NCBI GenBank assembly: GCA_036568625.1
Contig: DATCSF010000206.1
Span: 1-5,253 of the forward strand
Direction of reading: 5' to 3'
Length of the DNA: 5,253 bases
Source of the DNA: 66-474 sp036568625
Lineage (GTDB): Bacteria > Pseudomonadota > Gammaproteobacteria > Xanthomonadales > Rhodanobacteraceae
Part shown: positions 5,249-5,253 of the stretch, in pieces
How the letters are laid out: every line of letters starts with the position of its first letter
Numbering within the stretch: position 1 is the first letter of the stretch
Notes under the pieces: model-generated
Databases searched by the model: none
What the model was told of the DNA's origin: nothing
Seen by the model: only the letters and a program-made list of their open reading frames with translations
Position numbers and translations under genes: made by a program

Positions 5249-5253
5249 AACTA

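Overview
The window is GC-rich bacterial DNA with every confident gene on the + strand. Protein types, strong codon bias to G/C and the style of intergenic repeats (a GTAG-headed palindromic pair like the SMAG/REP elements of Stenotrophomonas, and a 'tcgtcattccgg' element) suggest a gammaproteobacterium of the Xanthomonadales, possibly Rhodanobacteraceae. That placement is inference from style; no marker gene is present.

Layout: (1) 1-371 holds no convincing gene, only degenerate repeat-like DNA. (2) 372-1490 encodes an exported sorbosone/aldose-dehydrogenase-type beta-propeller protein. (3) 1496-1678 is a compact 183-bp element with perfect 12-bp terminal inverted repeats and four internal hairpins, starting five bases after that gene's stop. 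(4) 1717-2352 encodes a cytoplasmic PEBP (YbhB/YbcL, Raf-kinase-inhibitor-like) protein. (5) 2496-3657 is a three-gene cluster: a DUF883 protein (ElaB/YqjD type), a two-helix holin-superfamily protein (YqjE type) and a small basic membrane protein (YqjK type), the same order as yqjD-yqjE-yqjK of enterobacteria. (6) 3658-3896 is intergenic with repeat-like pieces and a broken lipoprotein-signal-like reading frame. (7) 3897-5072 encodes an AI-2E family (PerM-like) membrane transporter. (8) 5106-5200 is a tail-to-tail pair of GTAG-headed REP hairpins, followed by two more hairpins up to 5248.

How the genes may work together: the DUF883, holin-like and YqjK-like proteins probably form one envelope/stationary-phase module, translated from one message (gaps of 33 and 4 bases, the last gene with its Shine-Dalgarno inside the preceding gene). 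The sugar dehydrogenase, the PEBP protein and the transporter look like independent neighbours. No new multi-gene system is evident. The most informative parts are the repeat elements and the conserved yqjDEK-type synteny with very low apparent sequence constraint in its last member.
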